Below are positions 14,424-25,766 of a stretch of 64,000 bases of DNA, piece by piece (the stretch's first letter is position 1; the number at the start of each line of letters is the position of its first letter). The notes beneath the pieces were generated by a model that saw nothing but the letters and a program-made list of their open reading frames with translations, had not been told where the DNA came from and ran no database searches. The translations under genes were made by a program, and so were the position numbers. The stretch is from Dasypus novemcinctus. Its lineage: Eukaryota; Chordata; Mammalia; Cingulata; Dasypodidae. Location: positions 65,753,449 through 65,817,448 of the forward strand of contig NC_080688.1 of the NCBI RefSeq assembly GCF_030445035.2, read 5' to 3'.

Positions 14424-14869
14424 TGTTTTAGTTTGCTAGGCTGCTGAAACATGATACCATGAAAGGGGTTGGTTTAATAATGGGAATGTATTAGCTTACA
14501 GTTCTGAGAATGAGAAAAATATCCAAATCAAGTTATTATCAAGGTGATGCTTTCTTCCCAAAGACCAGCTGCCTGCGATTCTTGACTCCTCTGCCACCTA
14601 GCAAGGCATGTGGTGGCATCTGCTAGTCTCTCCCTTCTCTTCTGGGTTTTGTTTTTTCAGCTTCTTGCTTCAGTGGCTTTCTCTCTCTCTGTCTGAATTT
14701 TATTCTCTTATACAGGACTCCAGTAAGAGGATTAAGACCCCCCACCCAGGGCCATGCCTTAACTGAAGTAACCTCATCAAAACGCCCTACCCACAAATTT
14801 ACACCCACAGGAATGGGTTGGCTTGAAGAACGTGATTTTCTGGGGAACATACGGTTCCAAGTCACCACA
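14424..14869 (-). mobile_element. Solo MaLR-type LTR
   Basis: TG...CA-bounded LTR of 446 bp, reversed (sense strand starts TGTGGTGACTTGGAACC). Perfect 5-bp target duplication GATGG at 14419-14423 and 14870-14874. Motifs such as 'aggactccagtaagaggattaagacc' and 'ttgaagaacgtgattttctgggg' are typical of ERVL-MaLR LTRs. No internal sequence. Confidence 0.85.
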
Positions 14870-15204
14870 GATGGGTAAGTTTAGATGTGTGAGACCATAA
14901 ATCAGAGAAGCCATAAATTCCTAGAAAAGTCAACCCCCACCATAGGAGCATCTTGAAGGACACTTGTATATTCCTAAGCATGATGGCTCTCTTTCTTAGA
15001 ACCACTCCTGCTACATATCAGTAACTTCAAGGAGGCCTGTTTACCACCTTGCAAATCCTGACTTGGCCCTGTGCCTTCCTTGATCTTGCTGCATATAATC
15101 CCCTGTAGCCCCCAGATGTCACAGAGCATTACTCTGCAGGCCCTGCAGCTACCAAGGACCAGCTTCCTGGTCTGTAAGTTCCCTAATGAACTGTTACTAC
15201 TTTT

Positions 15205-15610
15205 TTTTTTTTAATATAATAAACTTTATTTTTAAAGAGGATTTAGATTACAGAAAAGTTACATAGAAAGTATAAGAGATTCTCGTATACCCCACCTTTC
15301 CTCCTTCCATAACTTCCTGTATTAATAAAATCTTACGTAGTGTGGTACATTTGCAACAATTAATGAATAAATATTGAAGCATTGCTACTAACCAAGGTCT
15401 ATAATTTATATTGTGGTTTATACTTAATTACAATTTCCTAAAAATGTCCTATGTTCCACCTATAATTCCCTCCCACTCCCCTTAGAACCTCTGGTAACCA
15501 GTATCTTTATATCAATGTTACGTATTCTTCCATTAGTACAATATTAGTAAGTTTACTTTGTCCACGGTTGCATTCTCCCCATGTTACCTTGAAGTTTTTG
15601 AGATGGTGAT
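15205..15610 (-). repeat. L1 3' UTR fragment
   Basis: T-run at the left, then reversed L1 3' UTR text ('tttagattacagaaaagttacat', 'gtataccccacctttcctcc', 'aatgtcctatgttccacc'). Continues into the ERV remnant on the right. Confidence 0.5.
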
Positions 15611-15699
15611 GCTTCCTCTGCCTCAGATTGAAAGGGGGCTATTACTGTTTTGTTGTATGGAGTGGTCTGCTTCATTTCTTGGTCCTAAGTGGCTATTGA

Positions 15700-17300
15700 A
15701 CTTTAAAAGAACCTATCCTGTAGGTTCACAGCTAGACAATTGGCAAGTCAGCCAGGAGAACCAAAATGAAACAAGACAGGGAAACAGGAATCCCTGGACA
15801 CAAATCTCAGGGTGGTCCACTCCCAGTATGTGGGGGGAGGTAGCCTAGTTTTTGGAACATTTGGCTCAGTGCATGAGCACAGGACACCCCCCAAACGCCA
15901 GCCAGGTATTATTTGTCCTGAAGGGGAAGCTGAGGAGCAAATGGAAAGCGCAAGGAAAAGCGACTGCTGCCACCGTATGGCCGTTGTTTTGGGCAGTTAG
16001 ATAGGCTCCCAGAGCCCAATTAAAAGCAGAAGCTTAAGTTAAGAGATTAGAAGAGGCTTTAACTCTAGAAACAGATATTAGGTTAGTATGTTCCAACAAA
16101 GCTAATGTATTGGCAAAAAAGGTGCAAACCCAATTAGAAGTAATGGCATATAGAATTGCAAATATATACAGGAGGATGACACTTATATTTATCCTAAAAG
16201 TGCTTGTGTACAGGCTCATACACTCAAAAGTCATATTCTTATTTGCAACAATGGAGTTCTTTCCATACTAGACCACGATCTGAAGTGTTATGTAAATTAT
16301 TGGGGTCAGTTATGTATGTAGGGAATCCAAACTCCCCTATACCATCCATGCCAGTGATAAAGTTTCATCAGTAATAGAGGTTGTAGGAATCCCATTAGAG
16401 GATGCCTGGTATACTGATGGTTCCTGCAGAGGACAACGACCCCCACCCCCAACCCCCAATGGTGCACAATAGCAGTTCAAATAACTATGGGCACCATATG
16501 AGCAGTCAATGGGCTGAGTTAGCGGCTGCCTGGATGGTTGCAGTCTGTGAGTCTATGCCAATCTACATATGTACTGAGAGCTGAACCATGTATCATGGTC
16601 TGACTCTCTGAATGGGACAGTGGCAACAGGAGAAATGAACCATAGCTGGAAAGGACATTTGGGGTAAAACCCTGTGGGAAGATATCTGGGTTAGGGCACA
16701 AAACCCTGATGCCAAAATAACAATCTGGCCTGTTCCAGCTCATACTTCATGCTTGCCTCCAGGAAATCTGGAAGTAGACATCTTAGCTAAAATTAGATGA
16801 GTTGATGAAAACCATGACTAAGCAGATTGGTTACAACGTAAATCAGGACACAAGGGTCCTAAGAATGTATGGGAATTATGTAAAAGTTTATATCTCCTCT
16901 TGAAATATAGCCATAGGCTTAGCACCTGTGAGTCATGTTCAGCATGCTTTCAAAAGAGGTGCCCCCTCCCCTGTAATATGGGGCAGATGCTGTAGAGAGT
17001 GCAGGTTAGGCAGCGTTGGTAAACAGACTATATAGAACCCCTTCCTCTGTCCGATGGACCAAAGTATGCACTAACATATGTAGATACTGCTTCAGGTATT
17101 TTGCAAATCAAACTTCAACAAAATAGGGACTTGAGAAATTTTCCTGTATGTATGGGTATCCACAACACATTGACAGCTACCAAGGCACCCATTTTTCAGG
17201 TCACCAAATCCAGGACTGGGTGCAAGAAAGAGAAATTGCCGGGCATTTTCATTTGCTGTACAGCCCTCAGGCTGCTGGCCTGATAGAAAGGATGGTATTT
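15700..17300 (+). pseudogene. ERV pol remnant (RNase H to integrase)
   Basis: Broken plus-strand retroviral pol. Near 16405 a DAWYTDGS motif marks the start of RNase H, and QWAELAAAWMV (about 16505-16537) its central acidic helix, in different frames. An HxxxxC/CxxC-like zinc region ('CESCSACFQ', about 16930) precedes an integrase core with YVDTASG (about 17080) and QGTHFSGHQIQDW...GLIER (about 17187-17288). Several frameshifts and stops. No LTR of its own is seen; the LTR at 17485 is a separate solo insertion inside a MIR. Confidence 0.7.
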
Positions 17301-17334
17301 TATTATTATTTTTTTTTTTTGAGGTATCTATCTT

Positions 17335-17990
17335 TTCAACTGCCATTTACTAGCTGTCAGACCTAGGGAAAGTTACTATGTTCTCTGTGCCTTAGTTTCC
17401 TTATCTATAAAATGGGGGTGATAATAATAGACCCTACCTTATAGGGTTGTTCTAAGGTTTAAATGACTTAATATTCATAGAGCATGTAAGGGTTAGCCTC
17501 ATGTCATCTTGGCCAGGTAATGGTGCCCAGTTGTTTGGTCAAGCAAGTGCTGACCTAATTGTTACTGTGAGGACATTTTGTGGACTTAAATCATCAGTGA
17601 GTTGGTTCCATCTATGGCTAATTACACCTACAATCAACTGAGGAAATTGCCTTCAACAATGAGAGATGTCTCATCCAATCAATTGAAGGCCTTAGATGTA
17701 GAAGTGATTTCAGCAGTCAGCAGAGAGAATTCCCTTCCATCTCTACTTCAGACAGCCAGCATCTCCTGGGGAACTCATCAAGGACCTTCATCAGAGTCTC
17801 TAGTTTGCAGTTTGCCTTATGGAATTTAGACTTGTCTATCCCCATGGTTGCGTAAGACAATTTTATAAAATTCCATACTATTTACAGATATCTCCTGTTG
17901 GTTCTGTTTCCCTAGAGAACCCTGACTGATACAGAGCAGTTGGAACAGAACCTGGAACACAGCAAGTGTTATGTATTTACTAAATAAAAA
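17335..17990 (+). repeat. MIR SINE, split by a solo LTR
   Basis: Well-preserved MIR core: 'actagctgtcagacctaggg', 'ctctgtgccttagtttcc', 'aaaatgggggtgataataat', 'ttaaatgacttaatattcat'. It stops at 17484 and resumes at 17939 with 'ttggaacagaacctggaaca', the next MIR segment. Confidence 0.85.
17485..17933 (+). mobile_element. Solo ERV-L LTR inside a MIR
   Basis: TGTAAGGGTTAGCC...CCTGACTGATACA, 449 bp, same family as the LTRs of the 23.8-29.5 kb provirus. Perfect 5-bp target duplication GAGCA at 17480-17484 and 17934-17938. Confidence 0.88.
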
Positions 17991-18195
17991 AAAAATCGTT
18001 AATTATATTTCAGAGAAGGAGTTCCTAAAATAACAGCTGACTTATCATGGAAGTTTTCCTCCCTCCTTCCTTCCCTCCCTCTCTCCCTTCCTTCCTTCCT
18101 TTCAAAATATTTTTCATAGCATCTCATCACATCTAAATTTTGTTGCAAAGGTATGGATACGTTTGGGCACTTTTTTAGCAGTAGTGTCAGCACTA

Positions 18196-18970
18196 CATTT
18201 TTTTTTTAAATAAATAAATTTTATTGACACATAATGATAAAGCTTACAGTTTATCAAAAATGTACAATTAATGTAGTTGGTATAATCATATAGTTGTGCA
18301 TCCAGCACTTCAATCGTTATTAGAGCATTTTCTTTTCTTTTTTTTTTTTTTTAAAGATTTATTTCTCTCCCTCCCGGCCCCCCTCCCACCCCCCGTTGTC
18401 TGTTCTCTGTGTCTGTTTGCTCATGCTCTTTATCCGCTTCTGTTGTAGTCAGCAGCATGGGAATCTGTGTTTCTTTTTGTTGTGTCATCTTGTGTCAGCT
18501 TTCCGTGTGGGTGGTACCATTCCTGGGCAGGCTGCACTTTCTTTTGTGCTGGGCAGCTCTCCTTAGGGGCGCACTCCTTGCGTGTGGGACTCCCCCACGC
18601 AGGGGACACCCCTGCGTGGCACGGCACTCCTTGCGCGCATCAGCACTGCGCATGGGCCAGCTCCACACAGGTCAAGGAGGCCCAGGGTTTGAACCGCGGA
18701 CCTCCCATGTGGTAGACGGACGCCCTAACCACTGGGCTAAGTCCGCTGCCTAGAACATTTCCATTATTTCAATAATAATAATAATGAAAAAAATAAACAG
18801 ACAAGCAAGAAAATTCTTCACCTCTCAATCTATGTTTCCTCTGATGGACATAGCTGCTATTTCTGGCTATTCTTCCACATTTATTTATTTAGCAGTTTTA
18901 ATGAGATATATTCGCATACTATACGATTTATCCAAAGTATATAATCAAAGTCAGCGCTACATCTAAGTGG
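18196..18970 (-). repeat. L1 3' UTR fragment, split by a SINE
   Basis: Reversed L1 3' end: T-run then 'aaataaattttattgacacat', 'tagttgtgcatccagcactt', and after the SINE 'tttcaataataataataatg', 'aaacagacaagcaagaaaat'. A paralogous copy is at 50143-50361. Confidence 0.6.
18333..18750 (-). mobile_element. DAS-type SINE
   Basis: Reversed, full-length. Target duplication TAGAGCATTT (18321-18330) and TAGAACATTT (18751-18760), one mismatch. Confidence 0.93.
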
Positions 18971-19617
18971 AGAGCGTTGCTATAGGAAATGGAAAACCCT
19001 TTCAATTATAATAACAGTGAACAGTGCAATAGTCACTAAAATCACTCATGCTCACAGACATAGTGTTGAGAGCGAGCAGTCACACAAAAAGAGCAGGATC
19101 ATATTTATACTATAAGATTTCATTTGCATAGAAGACAAAAAGGTTCTGTTCTGTAAGAAGTCGGGATAGTGGTTACCCTTGGGTGGATGACTGAAGGAGG
19201 CACAAGAGGGTTTCTGCATGCCTACTGGGTTCTGTTTCTTGATCTGGTACTGGTTATACAGTTTCTTAATCTGGCACGCTGGTTGGATTTATGAAAATTC
19301 ATGGAGTTGTACACATGATATGCGCACTTTTCTTTACATATATCATATTTCAGTAATGAGTTTACAAAATCACTTCTATGAAGTATGATTTTGTACTTTT
19401 AAGTAACTGTGTGCTTCAGAAGATGCTGGAAAGGGGATATCCATGTATATCTATTGCAGCCAAAGTGGCTTCTCCCTACGATGGAGAATGATATCAACAG
19501 CTCACAATTTATTCAGCTGTGGAATTAGGTGATCCTTGATTTTTACATTTAGGAAGATTCATAATATTTCAAGTTCTGCACATAAAGTGAGATTTTTTTT
19601 TATAGCACACTATTTTA

Positions 19618-20078
19618 TTTTTTATTTTTCATATTTTTAAAAAGATTTATTTTTTATTTATTTCTCTCCCCTTCCCTGTTCCCGCCCCCCCCCCCCCCAG
19701 TCGTCTGCTCTCATGTCCATTCGCTGTGTGTTTTTCTGTGTCCGCTTGTATCCTTGTCAGCAGCACTGGGAATCTGTGTCTCTTTTGTTGTTGTTGTTGT
19801 TGTTGTTGCATCATCTTGCTGCGTCAGCTCTCCGTGTGCATGGCGCCACTCCTGGGCAGGCTGCACTTTCTTTCGCACTGAACGGCTCTCCTTACAGGGC
19901 GCACTCCTTATGCGTGGGGCTCCCCTATGTGGGGGACACCTCTGTGTGGCACGGCCCTCCTTGTGCGTGTCAGCACTGCGCATGGGCCAGCTCATCACAC
20001 GGGTCAGGAGGCCCTGAGTTTGAACCCTGGACCTCCCAGGTGGTAGGCACCCTATCCGTTGGGCCAAATCCAATTCCC
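19618..20078 (-). mobile_element. DAS-type SINE with (TTG)n expansion
   Basis: Reversed, full-length. Target duplication TAGCACACTATTTTA (19603-19617) and TAGCACACAATTTTA (20079-20093). The usual GTTGC site is expanded to a run of about eight TTG units near 19787-19810. Confidence 0.93.
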
Positions 20079-20093
20079 TAGCACACAATTTTA

Positions 20094-20700
20094 AATTGGA
20101 ATAAAATATCACAGCTTTTACATTTGAATAAAATGTCACAGCTTTATAGGCAGCCCTCTCTTGATGGGTGGCCAGGCTTTCACCTGGCTCTCTGGCCTGC
20201 CTGCCCACAGCCCCACTCGGCGCACCACTGTCCGGATTCATTGAGATGGAGCTAATGAAAGTGCGTCTAGGTTCATCTTGCTCTGAGGCACTGCGTGGAT
20301 TGGCGGGGCCGAGAATCTGGGATTGGATCCAAGGAAAGCACCAAGAAAGCCAGAGCAGAAATTCAGGTATGAGTAATAGGAGTTGGGTGACGGCGAAGAA
20401 GCAAACTTAAACACAACTCTCCTGAGAGGCATGTTTTCCACCAGCTTCTTATGGCCACTGGGGCTTCACTTACCACAGAGATCTCTAAGGAACAGGAGGA
20501 AACAACAAACCCTTGGCCTTTCAGAGTGATAGCCCTTCTTGCTGATCTGTCAAAGCTAGACATCAAGTGGGTCCTGCAGGATCTGACAGTTTGTCCAAAC
20601 GTCTTTTCCCGTTGAGGCCATTCATCTCTTAGGAGAGTCTACCCGGCATGTTACATCAGCTGGCCACTGAGGATTGGGCTGAGCTTTCTCTCTCTCTTTT
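20094..20700. other. Unique or unrecognised sequence
   Basis: No gene or repeat recognised; moderately GC-rich. Confidence 0.35.
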
Positions 20701-20719
20701 TTTTAAGGAGGATGCTGCT

Positions 20720-20810
20720 GTGGTTTATTTATTTATTTATTTATTTATTCATCTATCTATCTTCACTTTTAAAATTAAAGTTAATAGATCACAAAGAATG
20801 ACCCTTCTCT
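20720..20810 (-). repeat. (ATTT)n with reversed retroposon tail
   Basis: An (ATTT)n run (20720-20748), a short TCTA stretch, then 'aaaattaaagttaatagatcacaaag', the reverse of the tail at 12340-12380. A very short 5'-truncated copy. Confidence 0.45.
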
Positions 20811-21189
20811 CAGAGACAAATGTCTCTGGGGATTTTCTTGTCTTTCGGCATAGTTGTCCACTCCCCTGCCCCTTTCATATGAGACATTTCAGAGGGCTAC
20901 CTTAATCCTTTGGCAGGGATTTACTGTCCTCCATCTGTGCCTTCCATACGATGCTCTTTTGTACTTCGCTTAGCAATTGGCCTTATTAGCCAGGAAAGGG
21001 GAATCTTTCCCTACAAGTAAAAACCCGCAATCCCTTACTCCAGGGCCTGGAGTCTTTTATCTGCCCCTCGGCGGGCAGGCCACTGCCCTCCCCTCCCCGC
21101 TGTCCATCTCCCTTTCTCTGATGCGCCCTGGGTGGAGGTACATCGTGAGGGAGATACTGGCATCAGGTAAGGGGGGCAGGAATCCAGGG

Positions 21190-21365
21190 CTCATACCTTC
21201 CCAGCTGGGTGTCTCAGGCAAAACACTTGGTTTTGTGGAGCCTTGCTCCTTCACCTGTGAAAGGAGGATAACAGTATCAATTGCATTGGGTTGCTGCAAA
21301 AGTTAAAAGAGAAACTTAAAAGGCATTGTCAATAGCACAAAATAGATATTTAGTAAATACTGGCT
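21190..21365 (+). repeat. MIR SINE fragment
   Basis: 'gtgtctcaggcaaaacactt', 'ccttcacctgtgaaaggagg', 'ataacagtatcaa', 'tagatatttagtaaatactgg' in MIR order, diverged. Confidence 0.55.
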
Positions 21366-21520
21366 CCTTCCTTTCTCCGCTTCTCCTTAGAATTTGTCTT
21401 TGGGATCACCTCATCTGACCATTTTCCCAAAGCAGGGTTTTCCTCTCTGCCTGTCTGCACTAGCTCCCCTCCAGGAGTCCCTTCTGGCTGCGTTGGTGTG
21501 CTGCTCTCTGCTCCATGAGG

Positions 21521-21568
21521 CTGAGCCTCGAGATGGCTGAGCCTCGAGATAGCTGAGCCTCGAGATGG
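21521..21568. repeat. 16-bp minisatellite, three units
   Basis: Three tandem copies of CTGAGCCTCGAGATGG, the middle one with a single change (ATAG). It is not part of a recognised interspersed repeat. Confidence 0.9.
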
Positions 21569-22274
21569 CCTCGCCCAGGCCTCCCTGCCAGTTGAGTCCT
21601 GGTTGGGAGTGGCCCATTGTGGGCACTGGTAGGAGGTGGGACAAGGGAAGAGGGAGGTTGAGCTATGTCATGCCAGCTCCCTGGCTGTGTCAGCTCCAGG
21701 TTCTGAGACTCACATGGCTCATCGTGTCCTCTGTCTCCTCAGTCTTGGGTGTGGTGACATCTTTCTGCTATTGCCAGGCTCTGGGTGCTCGATGTCCCCT
21801 GCTGGCCCCCTTAACTGTTGTGCCCACATCTCTCAAGTCCTATAAAACCTCTTCAGGTGAGCCTTCCATGTGGAGTTGTTTCCTGTTGGCCCCTGAGCTG
21901 AAGGTTAGTCACCCTCTATTCGAACCTTCCCAGGGACCAGAGCTCTGTATTAATTTTTTTTCAATTTTATTGTAAAAATATTAATGTACTTAGTTTTGCT
22001 GGGGCAAAGAATGATCAGAAGACATTCAACACTATTTACATAGTAATTCCCTGCTATAAAGTTTCTCCCAGACCATGCTGCTTAAGTCAGGCAACCGGTT
22101 CAGCAGACTGTTTCAAGCTATATCACCTGTGGGTGCTGCTTCTGTTAGTTCCCATCTTACCCTTTGGTTTCTCTGAAAGAGCCAGAAGGTCCAGGGAGAG
22201 GGTCCCATCACTACTGACCTGATAGCCAGTTTCTGGCCTCCTCTCATGCCTTCAAGGAGAACAAGGGCTTCTCA

Positions 22275-22686
22275 GGGAGTGGATATGGCTCAATTGATAG
22301 AGTGTCTGCCTACCATATGGAAGGTCCAGGGTTCAATCCCCAGGGCCTCCTGACCCATGTGGTGAGCTGCCCCACACACAGTGCTGCCGCAGAGTGCTGT
22401 GCCACACAGGGGCACCCCCGTGTAGGGGAGCCCTATGTGCAAGGAGTGTGCCCTGCAAGGAGAGCCGGCCTGTGTGAAAAAAGCATAGCCCGCCCAAGAG
22501 TGGCGCCACATACATGGAGAGCTGATGCAGCAAGATGATGCAACAAAAAAGAGATGCAGTTTCCCAGTGCTGCTGGATAGTGCAAGTGGACGCAGAAGAA
22601 CACACGGTAAATGGATGCAGAAAGCAGACAATGGGGGCGGGGAAGGGGAGAGAAATAAATTTTTAAAATCTTTAAAAAAAGGAGGG
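22275..22686 (+). mobile_element. DAS-type SINE
   Basis: Forward. Target duplication GGGCTTCTCA (22265-22274) and GGGCTTTTCA (22687-22696). Confidence 0.92.
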
Positions 22687-22794
22687 GGGCTTTTCACATG
22701 ACCTAGAAAACGCTTCAGATGATATACAAACCTGGCTCCAATTATATGGCTACATAATTGATTCTACCCACCTATTTTCCTTCTCCCAAGGAAG

Positions 22795-23053
22795 ATCACC
22801 TGCAGCCAGCTCCAGAATGCCACAGTTTTTGAGGAGAAAGCATGGCCTTGCTGAAACTGTGAATTTGGACTTCTCCTAGCTTCAAAACCATGAGCCAATA
22901 AATTCCTGTTGTGTAAGCCAATACATTGCATAGCATTAATTTATTAGCAAGGAAACTAATATTAGTTTTTTTGTACCAGAAAGTAGGATGCTACTATTGC
23001 AAATAACTAAAAATTTGGAAACAACTTTGGAATTGGGTAATGGGTAATCACTT
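22795..23053 (+). repeat. MaLR LTR/internal remnant
   Basis: 'ctcctagcttcaaaaccatgagccaataaattcctgttgtgtaag' is an MLT1-like LTR 3' end (AATAAA plus downstream T-rich). 'gtaccagaaagtaggatgct' and 'tttggaaacaactttggaattggg' then match the start of MaLR internal sequence. Confidence 0.55.
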
Positions 23054-23468
23054 TTTTTTTTAAGATTTATTTATTTATTTCTCTTCCCTCCCCCTCCCCC
23101 AACACTGGTTGTCTGTTCTCTGTGTCTATTTGCTGCGTCGTGTTCTTAGTCCGCTTCTGTTGTTGTCAACACAGAAATCTGTGTTTCTTTTTGTTGCATC
23201 ATCTTGTTGTGTCAGCTCTCCGTGTGTGTGGCGCCATACCTGGGCAGGCTGCACTTTCTTTCACACTGGGCGGCTCTCCTTACGGGGCGCACTCCTTGTG
23301 TGTGGGGCTCCCCTACATGGGGGACACCCCTGCGTGGCATGGCACTCCTTGCGCACATTGGCACTGCTCATGGGCCAGCTCCACACAGGTCAAGGAGGCC
23401 CAGGGTTTGAACCGCACACCTCCCATGTGGTAGACGGACACCCTAACCACTGGGCCAAGTCAACTGCC
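23054..23468 (-). mobile_element. DAS-type SINE
   Basis: Reversed. Perfect 14-bp target duplication ATGGGTAATCACTT at 23040-23053 and 23469-23482. Confidence 0.94.
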
Positions 23469-23469
23469 A

Positions 23470-23727
23470 TGGGTAATCACTTGAAGGCCTTAAAAGGAGA
23501 AGTGATTTCAGCATTCAGAGAGAGAATTCCCATCTCTGCTTTAGACAGCCATGTGTCCTGGGGAACTCATCGAGGACCTTCATTGGAGGCCCTGGCTTGT
23601 AGCCTGCCCTACAGAATTTGGACTTGTGTATCTCTATGGTCACCTAAGACAATTTTTATAGAATCTCATACTATTTACAGATACCTTCTGTTGGTTCTTT
23701 TTCTCTAGGGAACCCTGACTAATTCAG
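23470..23727 (+). repeat. Truncated ERV-L LTR
   Basis: Last roughly 250 bp of the ERV-L LTR family ('cattcagagagagaattcc', 'ctggggaactcatcgaggac', 'gggaaccctgactaattca'). The 5' half is missing and abuts the MaLR remnant. Confidence 0.7.
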
Positions 23728-23832
23728 TGCCCCATAAATATTTGTTCAATTTATGATATACACAAGGGAGAATTACTAGTCCTTATTTGTTTGTTCCCTT
23801 CACTCTGTCTATGTCCCTGTGAAGAGTCCCTT

Positions 23833-24580
23833 TGTATTAGTCAGGGTTCTCTAGGGAAAAAGAATCAACAAGAGATATCTGTCAATAGTGTGCAATTCAA
23901 TAAGAGTCTCTCACACAGCTGTGGGGATGCACAAGTCCAGGTTCCTCAGGCAGGCTGCAACCAGGGGCTGCAATGAGAGTCCAGTGAAGGTTCTTGACAA
24001 GTTCTGGGAGATGTTGGCTGTCCAAAGACGAGCTGGGAAATTCTCTATCAATGCTGGAATCACTTCCCCTTTTAAGGCATTCAACTGATTGAGTTAAGTG
24101 TCACTCTTGCTGATGGCACCTTTCTGACTGATGTAATTATAACCAGCTATCTATGATTTACCACTGCAGTAAAGTCAATGGTGGAAAGCAGATTTGGCTC
24201 AATTGATAGAGCTTCACCTACTACATGGGAGGTCCGGGGTTCAAACCCAGGGCCTCCTGACTATGTGGTGAGCTGGCGCACATTAGTGCTGATGTATGCA
24301 CGGAGTGCCGTGCCATGCAGGGGTTTCCCCTGCATAGGGGAGCCCCATGCACAAGGAGTGTGCCCTGTAAGGAAAGCCACCCCACATAATAAAGCACAGC
24401 CTGCCCAGGAGTAGCACTGCACACATGGAGAGCTGATACAGCAAGACGACACAACAAAAAGAGACACAGATTCCCTGTGCCACCTGACAAGAATGCGAGT
24501 GGACACAGAAGAACACAGAGTGAATGGACACAGAGAGTAGACAACCAGGGTGGGGTGGGATGGGGGGAAGGGGAGAGAAA

Positions 24581-24619
<39 letters not shown>

Positions 24620-24737
24620 AATCAATGGTGACTAAAGTCCATAAATGCCCTGGTATTACAGTTAGCCCAGTGCTTGCTTGACCAAACAACTGGGCACAGT
24701 TACCTGGTCAAGTTGACACAATAGCCTAACCATCACA
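23833..24737 (-). mobile_element. 3' LTR of ERV-L provirus, split by a SINE
   Basis: Starts TGTATTAGTCAGGGTTCTC on the plus strand and ends CATCACA. It is interrupted by a SINE at 24184-24617. Without that SINE it is about 460 bp, slightly longer than the 5' LTR because of a small insertion near 23945. Confidence 0.88.
24184..24617 (+). mobile_element. DAS-type SINE inside the 3' LTR
   Basis: Forward, opposite to the provirus. Target duplication AAAGTCAATGGTG (24171-24183) and AAAATCAATGGTG (24618-24630). Its tail has grown into about ten AAAT units. Confidence 0.93.
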
Positions 24738-24836
24738 GTCTACCTCTTGTCAACTCGGCAACAATACACATTACCTTAAACCATACTTAGACTCTAAGTA
24801 AAAACAAAAGAGACATGCATATATATATATTTCCAC

Positions 24837-25255
24837 CTAACAACTTTCAACTCTCCTGCATACGTTTGCTGTGAAATGGGTTCCTTGATCAGAAACAATG
24901 CTGTGTAGAATGTCATGGAGGTAGATAAGATATTCGGTAAGTGCATGGATGGTAGTTTTGGAAGAATCATTGTGTTCAGGAAATGCAAACCCATATATCA
25001 CATCTGGGATAGCAGCTGTAATTGGAGTTACCACCTGGTTAAGTTTACAATAATATACTGTCATTCTCCAAGATCCATCTGTTTTCTGTACAGGCCAAAT
25101 AGGAGAGTGGAATGGAGATGTGGGAATCACCACCCCTGCATCCTTTAAATCCTCGATGGTGGCACTAATTTCTGCAATCCCTCCAGGAGTCCAGTATTGC
25201 TTTTGGTTTACTATTTTGCTAGGTAGAGGCAGTTCTAGTGGCTTCCACTCGGCTT
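24837..25255 (-). pseudogene. ERV-L pol fragment, RT start fused to integrase core
   Basis: Minus-strand reading begins in the RT N-terminus (KWKPLELPLPSKIVNQKQY-like start, then FHSPIWPVQKTDGSWR). It jumps at about 25000 from 'PITAAIPDV' directly to integrase 'YGFAFP...', ending in SDQGTHFTAN. Compared with the copy at 60.8-63.6 kb, about 1.9 kb of RT, RNase H and zinc-binding region is missing. The catalytic D of the integrase DQG motif is kept, but downstream sequence is lost. Confidence 0.85.
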
Positions 25256-25731
25256 TTTTTTTTTTTTTAAAGAAAGAAAGATCATTGCATAATTGAAGAT
25301 GAGGAAGATTTACACTTAAGTTTTTTGTTGTTTTTAAAAAAGATTTCTTTCTTTCTTTATTTCTCTCCCTTTCCCCCCACCCTAGTTGTCTGTTCTCTGT
25401 GTCTATTTGCTGCATCTTCTTCTTTGTCCACTTCTGTTTTTGTCAGCGGCATGGGAATCTGTTTCTTTTTGTTGCATCATCTTGTTGTGTCAGCTCTCTG
25501 TGTGTGCGGTGCCATTCCTGGGCAGGCTGTACTTTCTTTAGTGCTGGACGGCTCTCCTTACGGGGCGCACTCCTTGCGCATGGGGCTCCCCTACACGGGG
25601 GGGTGCCCCTGTGTGGCAGGGCACTCCTTGCGCGCATCAGCTCCACACGGGTCAAGGAGACCCGGGGTTTGAACTGTGGACCTCCCATGTGGTAGGCGGA
25701 CGCCCTAAGCACTGGGCCAAGTCTGCTTCCC
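25256..25731 (-). mobile_element. DAS-type SINE with extra 3' segment
   Basis: Reversed SINE (about 25337-25731) plus about 80 bp (25256-25336) beyond its own A-tail that ends in a second poly(A). The whole unit is flanked by one duplication, CCACTCGGCTT (25245-25255) and CCACTTGGCCTT (25732-25743). The extra part is therefore best explained as 3' transduction. Confidence 0.85.
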
Positions 25732-25766
25732 CCACTTGGCCTTACTAACCATAATAGCCCTCACTC

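Noticed and set aside
18409-18753. Recurrent 80-170 codon frames, many starting MSxLC, in at least a dozen places
   Set aside because: They are the reverse strand of the DAS-type SINE, which happens to be open. Similarity between them reflects the repeat, not a protein family.
24590-24618. AAAT tandem run as a CRISPR-like or regulatory array
   Set aside because: It is the expanded tail of a SINE.
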